Shown: piece by piece, positions 46,451 through 60,181 of the stretch
How positions within the stretch are numbered: position 1 is the stretch's first letter
Layout of the letters: each line of letters opens with the position of its first letter
Assembly: GCA_027405735.1 (NCBI GenBank)
Contig: JAPEHQ010000005.1
Location: forward strand, 62,001 to 126,000
Reading direction: 5' to 3'
Origin: Mucor racemosus
Lineage: Eukaryota; Mucoromycota; Mucoromycetes; Mucorales; Mucoraceae
Length of the DNA: 64,000 nucleotides
Notes under the pieces: generated by a model
Told to the model about the DNA's origin: nothing
The model's input: only the letters and a program-made list of their open reading frames with translations
Databases searched by the model: none
Translations under genes and position numbers: made by a program

Positions 46451-49126
46451 TTTTTAAATTATCAAAAAATGTAAATTTTTGATGGATTTATTGATAAAGC
46501 AAGATTTAAAAACATACTATTGGTATAAATGAAAACATTAGTGGTAGTAAAAAAAAATGAACATATGTTTATAAAACCTTTTGAAAGTAATTTCTTTTTG
46601 AAAGTTATAGACCGATTAAGGATTATATGGACTATAAAACATCTAATTGGAAAATGCATCCTATCTCCAGTAATTATACATTATTTAGCCGTATATTTAA
46701 GTATCTATGTACATGATATAAAGGTTATCAATTGATCATATATGCTTTATAAGGGGTTTTCGCAATATTTTATACGATAAAATCAAAAACTTTTTAGTTA
46801 TAAGATGTTGAAATTTATTTGAAAATTATGTAATCATTTATTTATTTGCATATTCATATATATATATATTTCTTTGTAAGTCCTTATCGAACTATTATAT
46901 TTTCAAACCCTCAATTCCAGGTATGGATATAGTACTCGATTTTTTCACAATTTCAAACATTTTTCCATAACTTTCAAGATTAAGCAAAATGTTTTATATT
47001 CAAATGTCTATCTAGAAGCGTTTCCTATACAACTTTTTATTCCAAATCCAATGATATTTACTTTAAGTTTTGCTGTAAAAAAATTGCTTTATTTGCAAAA
47101 GTTCAAACATTAGATTTCTCTTTATGAGTCGGTTGTTTTTTGCATACAACAGTTGACATTATGCTGAAATCTTTCAAAACATGTCAATACAAATACCTTC
47201 GTCTCAAATTATATAGAGCTTAAGCGTTGTTTTTTGTGTTGAGAAATACCAACATCTGTTTTTCAAGTGATTTTCCACATAGCTGTTTGTGGATTGTAGC
47301 CCCATCTCGAGTGAGTTGTACTGTATATTAGCACAATGTGAATCTCGAGAATTGTTAAACGTAATTAGAAATCATTTGTTTGATATACAATCTTGGATTT
47401 ATTATTTGATACCTCTAAATAAAACGCTAGTATTTTTGTTTTGTGTTTTGTTGTTATGAGTTGATTTTTACGCACGTTTATAATGGAGTGTCAAAAAGTT
47501 TACTAAAAAAAAACTAATTTAAGAATAGATTAGAGTATTGCACACCAAATGCCCCCCCTTTTTTTTCAGATTGAATGATCCATGTACTGTTTATAATACA
47601 CATTTTATTATATTAAATGATAATATGGTATATAGCAAACAAAGGAAATGAAGATCAACGGCATTTAGAGTAATAAACAACAGGACATTACTTATCAATA
47701 GTGTAAATTAATAATCGATGTTTAAAGCCATGTTCTAATTCAATCTCTTGGAATTAAATGGTTCGAGACTTGAAACTAATCCTGATAGAAAAAGAGATGA
47801 TTACAAAGTATTTTTTCACTGGTGTAAACAAATTGACCAGCAGAAGAATAGAGGGAAAAGCCTAATTTCAATTCTTATCTGACTCCTTCAATTCACGAGT
47901 AAAAAGATCAGATCGACTCTGCAGATTAGTCTTGAAATGTTGATAGCCATTTAAAGTAGTGATTATTATAAGAAATAATCTACAAATTCTCTATCTCATC
48001 AATATTTAAAGCAACAAATTTAGTAACAAACAAAATTTAAAAGCTAATGACCCATGCAATGATAACTTAAAAAGAAAACAACAAGGCAAGAGGCGATAAA
48101 AGGCAACAAACAAATCAAGCAGAGTTTATCAGTTGTTGCACATGTTGACTTTTTTAGGTAAAATATCTACTCAATGGCATTCAGATAAGCATATCTCTTC
48201 CAGTAAATTTTAGTTATCTTAATGTTTGTTAGATTCAGCAAGGAAAATGAGGGAGCACACCTTATCAGTTTTGTTTGTTAGATTAATTGACTTTGAAAGT
48301 AAGGGAGAATTACAAAATAAGCATTGATATGTATCACATAAATCATACTATTGTGATTCTCGGTAATCGCTTGTCTGATTGTAACTTTGGAAATTATCTA
48401 TCATTTTAAAGTAAACAAACGGAAATTAAATCAACCGATAGTAGGATTATAGTGTTTCAATCTAAAATGAACCTTAGCAGATCACTTAAATAAACAAAAG
48501 TATCATGGATGATATCATCGATTCAACTGACATATATTTCATATTTAGTAGAAATTTTGAATTTACAATAAAAAAAAATTGGCTATATACAATAATAAGC
48601 TAAATATATGAAACCAAGGGCTTCTTTACATAGTATTTTACGAAAAAAAAAAAAAAAAAAAAAAAACCAGGATAAACTCTGTTTCTATGGTTGCAAATGT
48701 ATGTAATGAAATTTTACTATTCATAGTAATTTTTTATACAGCATCATGGGTTAACATCTATTCCAATTGACCCGAAACAAAAACTATTTAGAAATTTAAA
48801 GTCTAATTTATATAAACTCAAGAACACAGCATGCATGACGTTGTGCATGTATTTCGAAAGTGTGAATGTCATTTAAAAAAAGAATAGATAAACCATACAG
48901 CACTACGTGTGTGTAACCAAAGAAGCCTGATGATAATGAAATATTGTAGATATGCCGAGAATGATAATAAAAAAAAAAAAAAGAAAAAAGTATAAAAGCT
49001 CGCCAATATCCTTTTATTCATTAGGTTCAACTGGGAATTAAATAATCATATTTTTCTATCAAATTTTTCTATTCTTTCAATATCATCAGACTAGTTCATT
49101 TTTCTCTTCATTTTTTACTATAAATC
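46451..49126. other. Gene-free stretch upstream of the sulfate permease
   Basis: 2.7 kb of AT-rich DNA. On the minus strand near 47865-47960 about 32 codons have a protein-like composition (TLNGYQHFKTNLQSRS, then a stop after ESDKN); it could be an exon remnant, identity unknown. A run of 24 A occupies 48643-48666. The last 150 bp are the permease promoter. Confidence 0.4.
48991..48998 (+). promoter_or_regulatory. TATA box of the sulfate permease gene
   Basis: TATAAAAG lies 129 bp upstream of the permease ATG, directly after an A-rich tract. It is a good match to a core TATA box. Confidence 0.5.
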
Positions 49127-51790
49127 ATGTCAGTTATATATATTGATAATCCACCTCCAAAATACGGCAGTCAGTTAAAGAATCAAATCAAAAAAATTCC
49201 GTCTGGAACAAAGTCCTATTTCAAGAATTTGTTTCCTATAATAAATTGGTTACCTAAATATAATTTGATTTGGCTGTCAGGAGATTTAACTGCTGCTGTT
49301 ACCGTTGGTACATTAGTTATTCCTCAGGGTTTAGCTTATGGTAATTTAAATCAAATTATTGCTTACTCGTTGCCATGGTAACTAATTTTGTTTATATAGC
49401 TAAAATTGCAAATCTTCCACCAGTTTTTGGATTGTATACAAGTTTTATTGGTGTCATTTTGTACCCCTTATTTGGTACATCCAAAGATGTTAGTTTGGGT
49501 ATGTTATTATATTATATCAATGTTTAATAATTGATAATCATTAATCTTATATGTAAATAGGTGTTAGCGCAATTACTTCTTTATTAGTCGGTCAAGTCAT
49601 TGGTAAATTTATTGCATCCGAACAATACATTTCTGGTGCATGGACATTGGCAGATGCATCAATTACTCTAAGCTTATTCTCGGGCTTCATAGTTTTAGCA
49701 ATAGGTTTATTTCGATTAGGTGCCATTTATCAATTCATATGTCAGCCTGCAATTGCTGGTTTTATGGCTGGTAGTGGTCTTACTATTGTTATCAATCAAT
49801 TCAACAAAATATTCGGTGTACCAAATATCAATACATCTGAAGCACCTTATCTTGTATTTGGAAAAACATTAATCAATTTACATCATTCTACTGTGGATGC
49901 CGCTTTTGGTGTATCAGCTCTTATATATCTCTATGGCGTTAAATATCTTTCTCAATATCTTATGCGCAAATACCCTCAGCACAACCGTTTAGTTTTCTTT
50001 TTTAATACTAGTAGAAGTATCATTGTATTGGTATTTGGAACTTTATTATGTTTCATGATCAACCACTTTGCTCATTTTACAAAAAGCCCTATAACAATCA
50101 TTGGCGATGTACCTGCAGGTTTTAATCATATGGCTGTACCTACAATTAAAACTGATATTCTCGGTTTCTTTGGCTCTGACCTACCAGGCATTGTTGTCCT
50201 ATTGGTTATGGAACATGGTGCTATTTCAACTAGTTTAGGAAAAACACAAGATTATAAAGGTAATATACTCTACTAAATTCATCGATATATTCATTTTACT
50301 TACTTTTTAATCTAGTCAATATCAGCCAGGAAATGTTTGCAAATGGCTTGGGAAACGTATTAGGTGCTTTCTTTTGTGCATTCCCAGGAACAGGTGCATT
50401 TGCTCGTAGTGCTGTCATGTCTAAATCAGGTGCACGCACTCCTTTATCAAGCTTCTTTGTCGGCATTATTGTGGTTTTAGCAATTTATGCATTCACCCCA
50501 GCTTTTAAATATATTCCAATGGCAAGTTTATGTGCCATCATTGCTCATTCTGTAACTGATTTGATTTTCGGTCCTACTGTCTGGAGAAAATTTTGGGAAT
50601 TGAATCCAATGGAGCTCCTCATTTTTGCATGTGCTTACATTATTTCCTTATTTACTCGTATCGATATTGCCGTTTATGTGCCTGTTGTATTGTCCATACT
50701 TGTTCAACTTTATAGATCTGCTCGTCCTCAATATGCTGTTCTTGGCCGTGTTGATCTTGATCCTGAACTCGGTGAAATAACAAATGAAAAGCAAACAAAA
50801 CAAGATGATACTCAAGATATGGATGCAATTGATAAATTAGACAATGCTCTCTTTTTCTCTCAAGATCACCCTACATTAAGCAGTTATGTTCAACCAATTG
50901 ATGCTGGTATTGTCTGCTTCCAACCTCAAGAAAACATCGTATTTCAAAATGCCGCTTTTGTATTTGATAGATTATTAGAAGAAATTGAAAAAACTACTCG
51001 TCGTGGTAAACTTCCTTCAGAAAAGATGGGCGATCGTCCCTGGAATAATACCGAAGGCGTTGGTAAAAGTCAATTAAAACCATTGCTGCATTCAGTTATT
51101 CTCGATCTTTCTGGTGTACATCAAATGGATTATTCTGGTATGGAAGCAATGTTAGATGCCGCTGTTACCACTGAACGTTATTCTGGTCAACATGTACATT
51201 GGTATATTGTCACTGGTGAATCAATGGCTGTTCGTAAATCCCTCTTATTTGCCGGTTTTGGTAATCAACGTAGCGATGGCAAGATTCCCGGTCGTTTTAT
51301 TTCTGATTTAAGACACGGTGTTGAAGAAGGCGGTCATCGTCCTGGTGTTGAAGGCTGTCGTTCTTTTGATCCTGCTGCAGCCAACCATAATAGTGATGAT
51401 GAAAAGAATGCATTTGATAAAGTAGTTGTTATTGAACAAGTAGAGAAACAACGCCGTCGTCCTAGCCTTATTCAAAAAGCCATGGGCAAACATCCCAAAG
51501 ATTCTTCATCAACATTAGATCAAGATCAATATGACCATGCTCAAGAATTCAATACAGAGCCTTGTAATGATTCTGCTCAATGGTGTTATTGTAATAATAC
51601 ATCAATTACACCAAACACTCGAATTACTGCTGTACATGATAGATTCCCATTCTTTTTCAGATCATTACATGAAGCTGCTCGTGCTGCCCTAATTGGAAAA
51701 GCTATTTCTGATAGTCATCCTTTGGATAGTATCAGTGTTATATCCGATAGAGATCAAACTACATCGCCTGGTCAAAGTAGCACTTCATAA
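49127..51790 (+). CDS. SulP-family sulfate permease with STAS domain
   Basis: Four exons (49127-49340, 49400-49498, 49561-50259, 50316-51790) give 828 residues, typical of fungal SUL1/SUL2-type transporters. The N-terminal signature is GDLTAAVTVGTLVIPQGLAY, then ANLPPVFGLYTSFIGVILYP and many membrane helices up to about residue 470. A cytosolic STAS domain spans about 528-655, with ILDLSGVHQMDYSG at 599-612. A long polar tail follows (about 660-828). Known role: uptake of sulfate across the plasma membrane by the fungal members of this family. Substrate is inferred from family; the tail length and Ser/Asp-rich composition suggest regulation by phosphorylation. Confidence 0.93.
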
Positions 51791-52787
51791 TTGCCCCCCC
51801 TTTTTCTTATACCTTGTATATACTCTTTCATTTTTCTCATATATCACATTTATTTCTGTATTATATATTTTATTATATCTGTTATAATATCTACTGTATT
51901 TAACAAGCATTTTGATGCCTTCTCATCTATTCATAAGAATCATTTGAAGTTTAATATGTTTAAAATAACCAATAAATCATTGACAAAAAAAAACATCCGC
52001 TCATCATAGCCCCTATCTTTAAAGAATTTTGGAGATGTTTTAATCTATTATTTACTATAATACATGCTAATATAAAATGTTCCTCAGATGCTATTGTATC
52101 TTGTCGTAATTTTTATATTACTATACGTTTGTAAGTATTGAACTTTGGCTCAAGTTGAAGTTGAATTTTGATATTTTTCGCGTGGATCCAATGATCAGAT
52201 TTGGTGCCATATTTCGTTGCCATGACATATGAAATACTATATTTTTTTCAATATAACCGTTACCATGATTCATTCTCGCGGATCAACGACTCCCTGCATA
52301 TCATTTATGATTGAATTGATGCAGTTAGAAGGTCTCGATGGCCATGGATGTAAAGAAAAGGCAGTCAAGGAAACAAAGATTTCCTATTCAAGTATTGGCT
52401 GATCGCAACTCATTGCTCAAGCTACAAAATTTTAGCAACGTCCATTCTCTGTCTCTACACGCCCTTCTGTGTCTGTCTACTCCATTGTATTATCAACTCA
52501 ACTTTTTCAAGACTTCAACTTGAAGCGTCTCATATAAAGATATAAATCGAAAAGTTGTTAAATCAATCAATACAAAAAGTCTTTAGAGCAAATCAGACAT
52601 CCCTATATACAGTCATCATTTGTAACAGCACATTTCAATTTTGAACAAGCAGCATAATAAAAGGTACGATAAAATATGAGGGAGAAATAGTGCAAGATAA
52701 GCCACGTCTTGCTCTTTAAAAGAGCATTGTAATTTACAAATTATATAAACATCTTTTTATTAATAGACGATTTTTCTTTGATTGAAC
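51791..52787. other. Intergenic region with a GC-richer patch
   Basis: No recognised gene. The part 52160-52530 is GC-richer than its flanks and open in more than one plus-strand frame (61 codons from 52338; another frame reads GSTTPCISFMIELMQLEGL), so an eroded exon is possible. I recognise neither. The last 200 bp are the promoter of the next gene. Confidence 0.4.
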
Positions 52788-55700
52788 ATGCCTTTACTTA
52801 AACGTAAACGATTTGCACCTGTTGATACGCCATCTTACGATGCAGATTCAAAAGAATCTAGGAATACAATCGTTTGGTTTTTACCTCTGACTAAAGAGAT
52901 TTTCACAGATTATTCGTATGTAATTCAATTGAAACGCGTATTTGCATATCTAACATTTCTATAGTGAATATCTCAAGCGTACATCGCTGTATAAGAAATC
53001 TATTTGGCAATGTGCTTCTTCTGGTAAATCAAACTTGACTTACAAGGAAGCGATGGAAAGTGAAAAGCATGATAAGGATCGTGTTCAAGAGAAAATACCA
53101 GAGCTCCTTCAAAAGCGTGTATTGGAGCACATTCAATTTAGTAAGCCCAGGTTTTTCTTTTGATGATATTTGAATATGGATTGAACTATTTCTTCAATTA
53201 GGTACTGCTCGTTTAGAAAATGTAATTGAAGAAGCATATCAATATTTTGTAAACAGATATACTCCAGGAGAAATTATACATTGTCTTTGGGATGATAACA
53301 TTGCGTAAAGTATATTGCTAACATTTGAGTTTATTAAATCACCATTAACTTTTTTCCATTAATTTAAAAGCTATAATGCTAAAATATTGGAGTTATCTGA
53401 AAAACCTCAAGATGATATTGAAAATGAACTTGTTCCTGAAAGAACTTATTACAAAGTGCAACTTATTGATGAGAATTTAGAAGGCATCGATCAAGAAGAC
53501 TGCATCAAAGTCGTGGGCGATAATAGAATAAAGTAAAACCAACAAGATCTGTCATTTTGTTCAGTAGCTAATAAATTCAAATTACTAGGCGTGATAGATA
53601 TGCATTCTCCAAAAACCTGCTTAGAAAGTTTATTAGAGAGTATGCTTCCAAGGATACCTACATTGGAGCTCCTTGGGTCGTCAAGGTAAGGTTTAGACGT
53701 TAACATGGGTAACAGATTTAGATACTAAAAGTCCCTCCTAATTATTTAGCCTGAAGTTGCTAAACGATTTGGCATCAACCAAGAACTTCCTGAGAAATTA
53801 CAAAAAGCCAAAGATTTCGCTTATTCTAAATCTCGCAAGAAGAGAAAGGAAGCAGCAACTGTAGCTACCAATGGCAACATTAAGGAAGAAGTCGAAGTCA
53901 ATGATGCCCGTCGAATCGAAACTGCAGTCAAATATCCTGTTGAAGATTTGAATGTCCCAACTTATAGAAGAGATCCCAATGGTACCGGTTCACTTACAGA
54001 CATGACACCAGGTACAGAAGGAGCTGATTCTAATGTTCAGAACCCTACAGGTGGCATGCCTCTTCGCCCTACTCCCAATTATCAAAGTACTATCCCTGCT
54101 GATTGTATCGGCTCATTCTTGATGGTCTGGTCATTTTTAGGTAATTTCGCACAACCTCTCAAACTATCTCCATTTTCTTTGGATGATTTTGAAAACGCAT
54201 TGCGCTATGATTCACCCACAACCATCTTGACTGAAAGCAATATTGCTTTATTAAATGCCGTTATTGTTCAAAGGGATCGCCTCAAGAAGGAGAGTTTGGG
54301 TCATGGGCCAATAGCAATGGCAGCCAACATTGCACTTTATGGTACTGGATATTTGGCCTCTAGAGCAACAGCACCCATTACCGCACGACCTCAGCCCCTT
54401 AGTCATGATTCGTCTAGTCAGTACAATAGTGAAGATGAAGATGATCATCATAGTATATGGAAAGTGCGCCAACCTGTTCAGAAAAGAGTATCGACTGTAG
54501 AAAGAGGTTGTGGAAGTGTAGCCGTAGAAACTGTTAGTCTCAATTGGGATCATGGAACCGTAGATACAGAAGCTGAACGTTATGGATGGGAGGATATTTT
54601 GATTGGTTTCATTAATCAGGTAAGAAATTCGCTTATTTTTTTTGATCCCAAAGAGAATCGGATACTGATATTGTTTATAGCTTGCACCTATTGAGCAATT
54701 GCCTGAATTGGATCGAATTTTAAATATGCTTGTTCCTAGTGCCATATCTACATTAGAAGAACGTGAGCAAGCTTATAGTTCATTAAGTCTTCGTGATAAA
54801 ATCATCATTTTCGAACTCTTGATCAATGTAGCAAATGAATCATTCGTAATCAAGTAAATTTATTTGGAGGATTTCAAAGAATAGTGCATCTAAATATTGA
54901 CATTTATTTTATAGAAATTATTTAGATGAATGTCAAGATCAGTTAACAGAGCTTCGCAAACAAAAAATTGATTTAAGCCGTGAACGCAAAAGAATGTAAG
55001 AGCGCATGATTAGTTTATAGATGCAAAATATTAATGTTGTTGCTTATTAGTCAAGCGGAAAAACTCGAGTTGGAGGATAAGCATAATGGCGAGGTTCAAA
55101 CAGAAAACCACGATCTTGGAGGTGAGAGCGATTCTGAAGATGATGCAAGTGATAATGAAGATAGTGCTTTGTAAGATTATTGTTGAATGTGTTGATATAA
55201 TGGGGTTTGATATTAATACGTAAATTTTATTAGATTGAAAGCTCAACGTAAAGCAGATCATATTTCTCGACTTGAATCAAGACAAGAAGCGATGAAACGC
55301 CGTCAAGCTGAAAGAGAAGAGCAGGAGACTAAGAGAATCAAATTACATCATCTTCAACGCGAAGAACAACGCGCTAGACAACTTCGTAACGAAGCTCGTA
55401 GAAAATTAGATGAAGAAGAACGTATGATGCATAGAAACGAAGAGCAAGTAGAAAGGGATATGCGCAAATATAGTGTGAATCGAATCAAACCTCTTGGTCG
55501 CGATAAATTCTATAATCGTTATTATTATTTGGATGATATTGGAGGAACGTTAGTGCATGGATCTGGCAAATTATATGTTCAAAGCCCAAGTGATACGGAC
55601 CTCATGGTTTTACAAGAGCGCGATGTTATTGAATCGATTGATACAAAAGCAACTTTACCATGCGGGCGTGGAGGAGGTGTCAAATTCGTAACCCAATTAA

Positions 55701-56181
55701 TGAAGGAGCAAGGCTTAGCTAAAGAAGCAGAGTTTTTCGAAAATAGAGTTGAAAAGTTAAAGCAAAATAAGGCAAATCCGTTGGATGAATGGTGGCAAAC
55801 TTATGATGAACCAGAGGATGTAAGTTGTATCTTATTGCGATCAACAACACTAGCTAACATTCATTATAGATACAAAAATTGATAGAATGGTTAAATCCAA
55901 AGGGTGTTCGCGAATTTAGATTGAGACGTGAGTTAGAAAAACAAATGGATAATTTGACAATTGGAATGAGAAACCGTGCATCGGTAAGTACAAATTAAGG
56001 TATTTTGTGATAGAATAAGCTTAATTGAAACGTTTGTATGTGTATATAGGATCAATTGGTTTCAAATTCACGTTTAGAAACACTTCAACGTCGTAGTACA
56101 CGCCATAAAACGACAACTGTAGTGCCCCAATATCCACCTGGTTCATGGTTAGCTTATACAAATAAGCTTGCTTTTCCCTAA
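52788..56181 (+). CDS. ITC1: ISWI chromatin-remodelling subunit (ITC1/ACF1-like; WAC, DDT, WHIM)
   Basis: Twelve exons (52788-52915, 52965-53140, 53202-53304, 53371-53532, 53589-53685, 53750-54619, 54681-54853, 54915-54995, 55051-55170, 55234-55819, 55870-55983, 56050-56181) give 913 residues. A WAC domain lies at the N-terminus (about 20-130; LPLTKEIFTDYSEYLKR, then SGKSNLTYKEAM). A DDT domain starts near 337 (IPADCIGSFLMVWSFLGNF, then SLDDFENAL). WHIM motifs follow at LRDKIIIFELLINVANE and RIKPLGRDKFYNRYYYLDD. The stretch between the WHIM motifs is charged and probably coiled coil. There is no PHD finger or bromodomain, as in yeast Itc1. Known role: non-catalytic partner of the ISWI ATPase, spacing nucleosomes in the nucleus. 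All introns are 49-66 nt. Confidence 0.9.
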
Positions 56182-56897
56182 TATAATAATTATATAATAT
56201 ACATCAATCTTTTTCAGATAAACTAATCCTCTCACGCACTCTCTCTTTCCTTTCTTTTCTCTTCTTTCATACAGTCCAACATATAATATATATACAAATA
56301 TACAGCAAATATACAGTCAATTCCTTGATTTTAATAAATTTATATACAAGCCATTTCCTTTGTTTCTTTTGCAATATTTACTCACGAAATCCTTTTAAAG
56401 TTGATCCTATTCTTTCCTTCGTCCCACGCTAAACTCATGATATCAAGTTTGAGAATAAACCGCTCGAAAATGAGCGGAAAATGCTTTACGCGCCTTTCTA
56501 TATCATTTTGCATAAACGAACCCATATTTCATGTACAGTATTCAGGCTTTATACTGAGTTCCAAATGAATTTGTTGTACCTGGATCCAACATGATGATAG
56601 ATAAATGTATCATGGTTATATTTAAGAAAAAGTAAAAAGAGATAAATGAATTGGGTACCTTTTTTTTGTGATGATATAGGATACATTTAAATCTTGTCCT
56701 ACTTACATATAAACGAACAGTTCTCAATGACAGAAATGTCATGTGACCGTGGAGAAATGGAAACCTTATACTACAAAACACTCGATAATTGCTTACTACT
56801 GTGTATTTCAAGAGAATCTCTTGCTTCTTTTTTCCCTTTTTCTCTTGTTATTCTCACCTGAACCCCACTCCATTAATTTTTCTTAATCTAATTCATC
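56182..56897. other. Intergenic region between ITC1-like and HOT genes
   Basis: 3' flank of the chromatin gene followed by the promoter of the next gene, both on the plus strand. A pyrimidine-rich tract (56820-56850) precedes the start codon by about 50 bases. No other feature is seen. Confidence 0.45.
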
Positions 56898-58661
56898 ATG
56901 GCTGCTGCTGCTTCTCGTTCAAACGTCACTCGTCTCTTGGGATTATTGCAATCCGGTGCCAATAGTTGTCCTTGTCACTCTCATGCCCACTCTCATGGCC
57001 CTACCGCTGGTGCCTTTTCTAGTTTGTTAAAGTATGGTCGTAACTATGCTAGTGCAAAAGAAACAACTGATTATGCTTTCGAAATGGCTGCTAGTAATAT
57101 TCGTTTCGGTCCTGGTGTTACAAGGTAAATATTATTTATTTGGTCCACGTTGTAATATCAAATATACTCAACATGCAAATTCTAATTAGTGAAGTTGGTA
57201 TGGATTTGAACAATATTCACGCAAAGAAGGTCGCTGTTTATACTGATACTACCGTAAGTTGAAATGTTACATCTCAAATTATGATATTTTTCTCACGGTC
57301 AAATATAGATCGCCAAACTCCATCCTCTCAAGGCAGTTATTGAATCATTGGATAAGCACAAGGTTAACTATGTTCTTTATGATACATGTCGTGTCGAGCC
57401 CACTGATACTAGTTTCAAGTCTGCTATCGATTTTGCTCGTCAGCACAACCCTGATGCTTTTGTCGCTGTCGGTGGTGGTTCCGTTATTGATACCGCCAAG
57501 GCTGCCAGTCTTTACAGTGCTCATCCTGAAGCAGACTTCTTGGATTTCGTTAACGCTCCCATTGGTAAAGGTTTGCCCATCAGAAAGAAGTTGAACCCTT
57601 TGATTGCTAGTAAGTCGTTGTATTTTTCATAGCTAAAATATAAGATCAATGTTACTCACATTAAATGATGAATAGTTCCTACCACTGCTGGTACTGGTTC
57701 AGAAACCACAGGTACCGCTATTTTTGATTATGAGCCTCTCAAGACCAAGACTGGTATTGCTCACCGTGCCCTTAAGCCCCTTCTCGGTATTGTCGATCCA
57801 TTGAATACTCGTAGTATGCCTTCTCAAGTTCACGCATCCAGTGGTTTAGATGTCTTGTGGTAAGTAATTATAGAGTGAGTGAATATCATTTGCGTGAATT
57901 AACGATTATAAAAAGTCATGCTCTCGAATCATATACTGCTTTACCTTATAACCAACGTTCTCCTCGTCCCAAGGATCCTATTGAGAGACCTGCTTATCAA
58001 GGTTCCAACCCCATCAGTGATGTCTGGTCACTTCACGCTTTGAAGATGGTAGTTGAGTATCTTCCTCGTGCTGTCAAGGACCCTGAGGACCAAGAAGCTC
58101 AAAGTCAAATGTTGTTGGCTGCTACATTTGCTGGTATCGGTTTCGGTAACGCAGGTGTTCATCTTTGTCACGGTTTGAGTTATCCCATCAGTGGTCTTAA
58201 CAAGACTTATAAGCACCCTGGTTACAATGTTGATCATGCTATTGTTGTAAGTATTCTCATTTTTCTACTAATTTGATATATATATATATATATACATATA
58301 TTAATTATATACACAACAGCCTCATGGTGTTTCTGTCGCTTTGACTGCACCTTCTGTTTTCCGTTTCACTGCCGCTGCTTGTCCTGATCGTCACATTGAT
58401 GCAGCTGCCGCTTTCGGTGCTGACCCTGCTCATATCAAAGAATCCATGGCTGGTGAAGTCCTTGCCGAAAAGCTCACTCATTTCCTCGAAGATTTAGGTG
58501 TTCCTAACGGTTTGAGTGCCCTCGGCTATGATTCTTCTTATATTCCTGCTTTAGTTGAAGGTACTTTACCTCAACATCGTGTTACTAAGCTTGCTCCTGC
58601 TCGTGAGCCTGCTCGTGAACAAATTGCTTCTATTTTTGAGAAGGCCATGAAGAATTACTAG
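56898..58661 (+). CDS. Hydroxyacid-oxoacid transhydrogenase, mitochondrial (ADHFE1-like)
   Basis: Six exons (56898-57124, 57190-57253, 57309-57609, 57676-57859, 57916-58246, 58320-58661) give 482 residues, near the size of animal ADHFE1. The first 50 residues are Ala/Ser/Arg-rich and fit a mitochondrial presequence, with a Cys/His cluster ([11 protein letters not shown]). The type III iron-dependent alcohol dehydrogenase fold shows [14 protein letters not shown] (GGGS at 152-155), [19 protein letters not shown] (199-217), [23 protein letters not shown] and DHAIV-PHGVSV, which carry the metal-binding Asp/His set. Known reaction: transfer of hydride between 4-hydroxybutyrate and 2-oxoglutarate, giving succinic semialdehyde and D-2-hydroxyglutarate. 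Similarity to animal ADHFE1 is high along the whole length. Confidence 0.94.
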
Positions 58662-59169
58662 ATTATGAATATGAAATAATTTGTATATGTATGATAATAA
58701 ATTCACGTTTCAAAAATTCCTGAAAAAAATAAACATCCAGTTTTTTAACTGTTGCTAGAATTTAAAGCATTCTGTCATTTTTGTTCTTAATATATACCAA
58801 TTGAAGCAACCCTAACTGGTTACTTGTAGTTCCAGAATGTGCTTTCAAAAATTATCACTTCAGCTATCACATAAACATTTATCGCACGTTTTTTATCATT
58901 CAAAATCAAATCTGATTACTTCGTAAATAGCCATTTTAGTGCAAAAAAATTCGAATATACGTGTAATTTGCACGATATTTCTTGATATATTTTGGTTCAT
59001 GATATAACTCCCCACCTTTAATTTTATGATTATCTATTGAAATGAGGGAAAACTTCGATTTTGAGTCTGAGTATATACCGGTATATATACCTACTAAAGA
59101 GAGTAAGCAAACGCGTTCTCGATGAAGGATACAGATTCAAATGGCTTCCCATTGCGATAATATATACCT
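58662..59169. other. 3' region of the HOT gene
   Basis: AT-rich DNA with no gene. A perfect 16-bp palindrome, TATATACCGGTATATA, lies at 59072-59087, about 100 bp before the family-C copy. Confidence 0.45.
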
Positions 59170-60181
59170 CGGAGACCACAAAATAGATATGAATTAGTTG
59201 CATTATGCTAGCTATTCCTGAATTCATGTTTTATCTCACGAAAGGCTCAAAAACCCGTAAAATTCACTACTTTTCCCTTGAAAACTGGGTCTCATTTTTC
59301 ATCCCTGCTCTACTTTTTTTTTCACTAAATAACACCAAGAAAAAAATATATGCCAATGTACCTGAGATGCTCACCTGTAATCCAAAAACAAGTATCCAAA
59401 AATATCCTACTTTTTACAGTTGGTATTAATTTTTCAGTGCTAAGGTTTCAGATTTTTACGCGTATTTCACTGCTAGTGGATTGCAACTTTGAGGCTTCAT
59501 ATCTCCAGAAAAAATTAAGCTATACTAACACTTTTTAATAATAAAACTTACTTGTTTTAAAGTTCTCTATAACATATGTAAATATAAAAAAATTCTAGGC
59601 ACCTTTATTTTTTTTTTCATTTTTTTTGACATTTCTATAGTAGGTTTCAAAATATTGGTTAAATTGAGCAACATTTTTTTTTGCATTCATGTCATTCAGC
59701 TTGTTGAGCTCTCTCAGACCCAATTTAGAGTTTTCCAAAATATTGATTTTTCATGGAGATATCCTCAAAAATGTGTACAAAAAGGTACCTCCATTTCTAG
59801 CGTCCATTTTCCCCTTGTATATCCTCATCCCAAATTCTGAATCAGAAAAAAAATTGACAAAAATCTCTTTTTCTCTACGGAAAATGCAGCTAGAAGATTC
59901 TACAATAGCTCGATCAATAGATAATGTTTTTCCGCATTATTTCCATTAATTATATTTTAAATATGTTTATAAAAAGTGATGTATATCTTCAAAAAACCTT
60001 TAAAATTTCAATTGCATTTTACGCAAAATTTAACGTGAAATGTTTGTCTGAATTTTATTTAGATGGATGCAGAATTCAAAACTGTACAAACGCTGTTTAG
60101 TACACTAGGTCGACTTACTTTGCAGTTTATGATCAATTAAACGATTTTGTTTTTTTTTCATCATTTTTGATCATTTTTTTT

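Noticed and set aside
47755..47775. tRNA gene suggested by a B-box-like GGTTCGAGACT
   Set aside because: No matching A box, no acceptor-stem pairing and no cloverleaf can be drawn around it.
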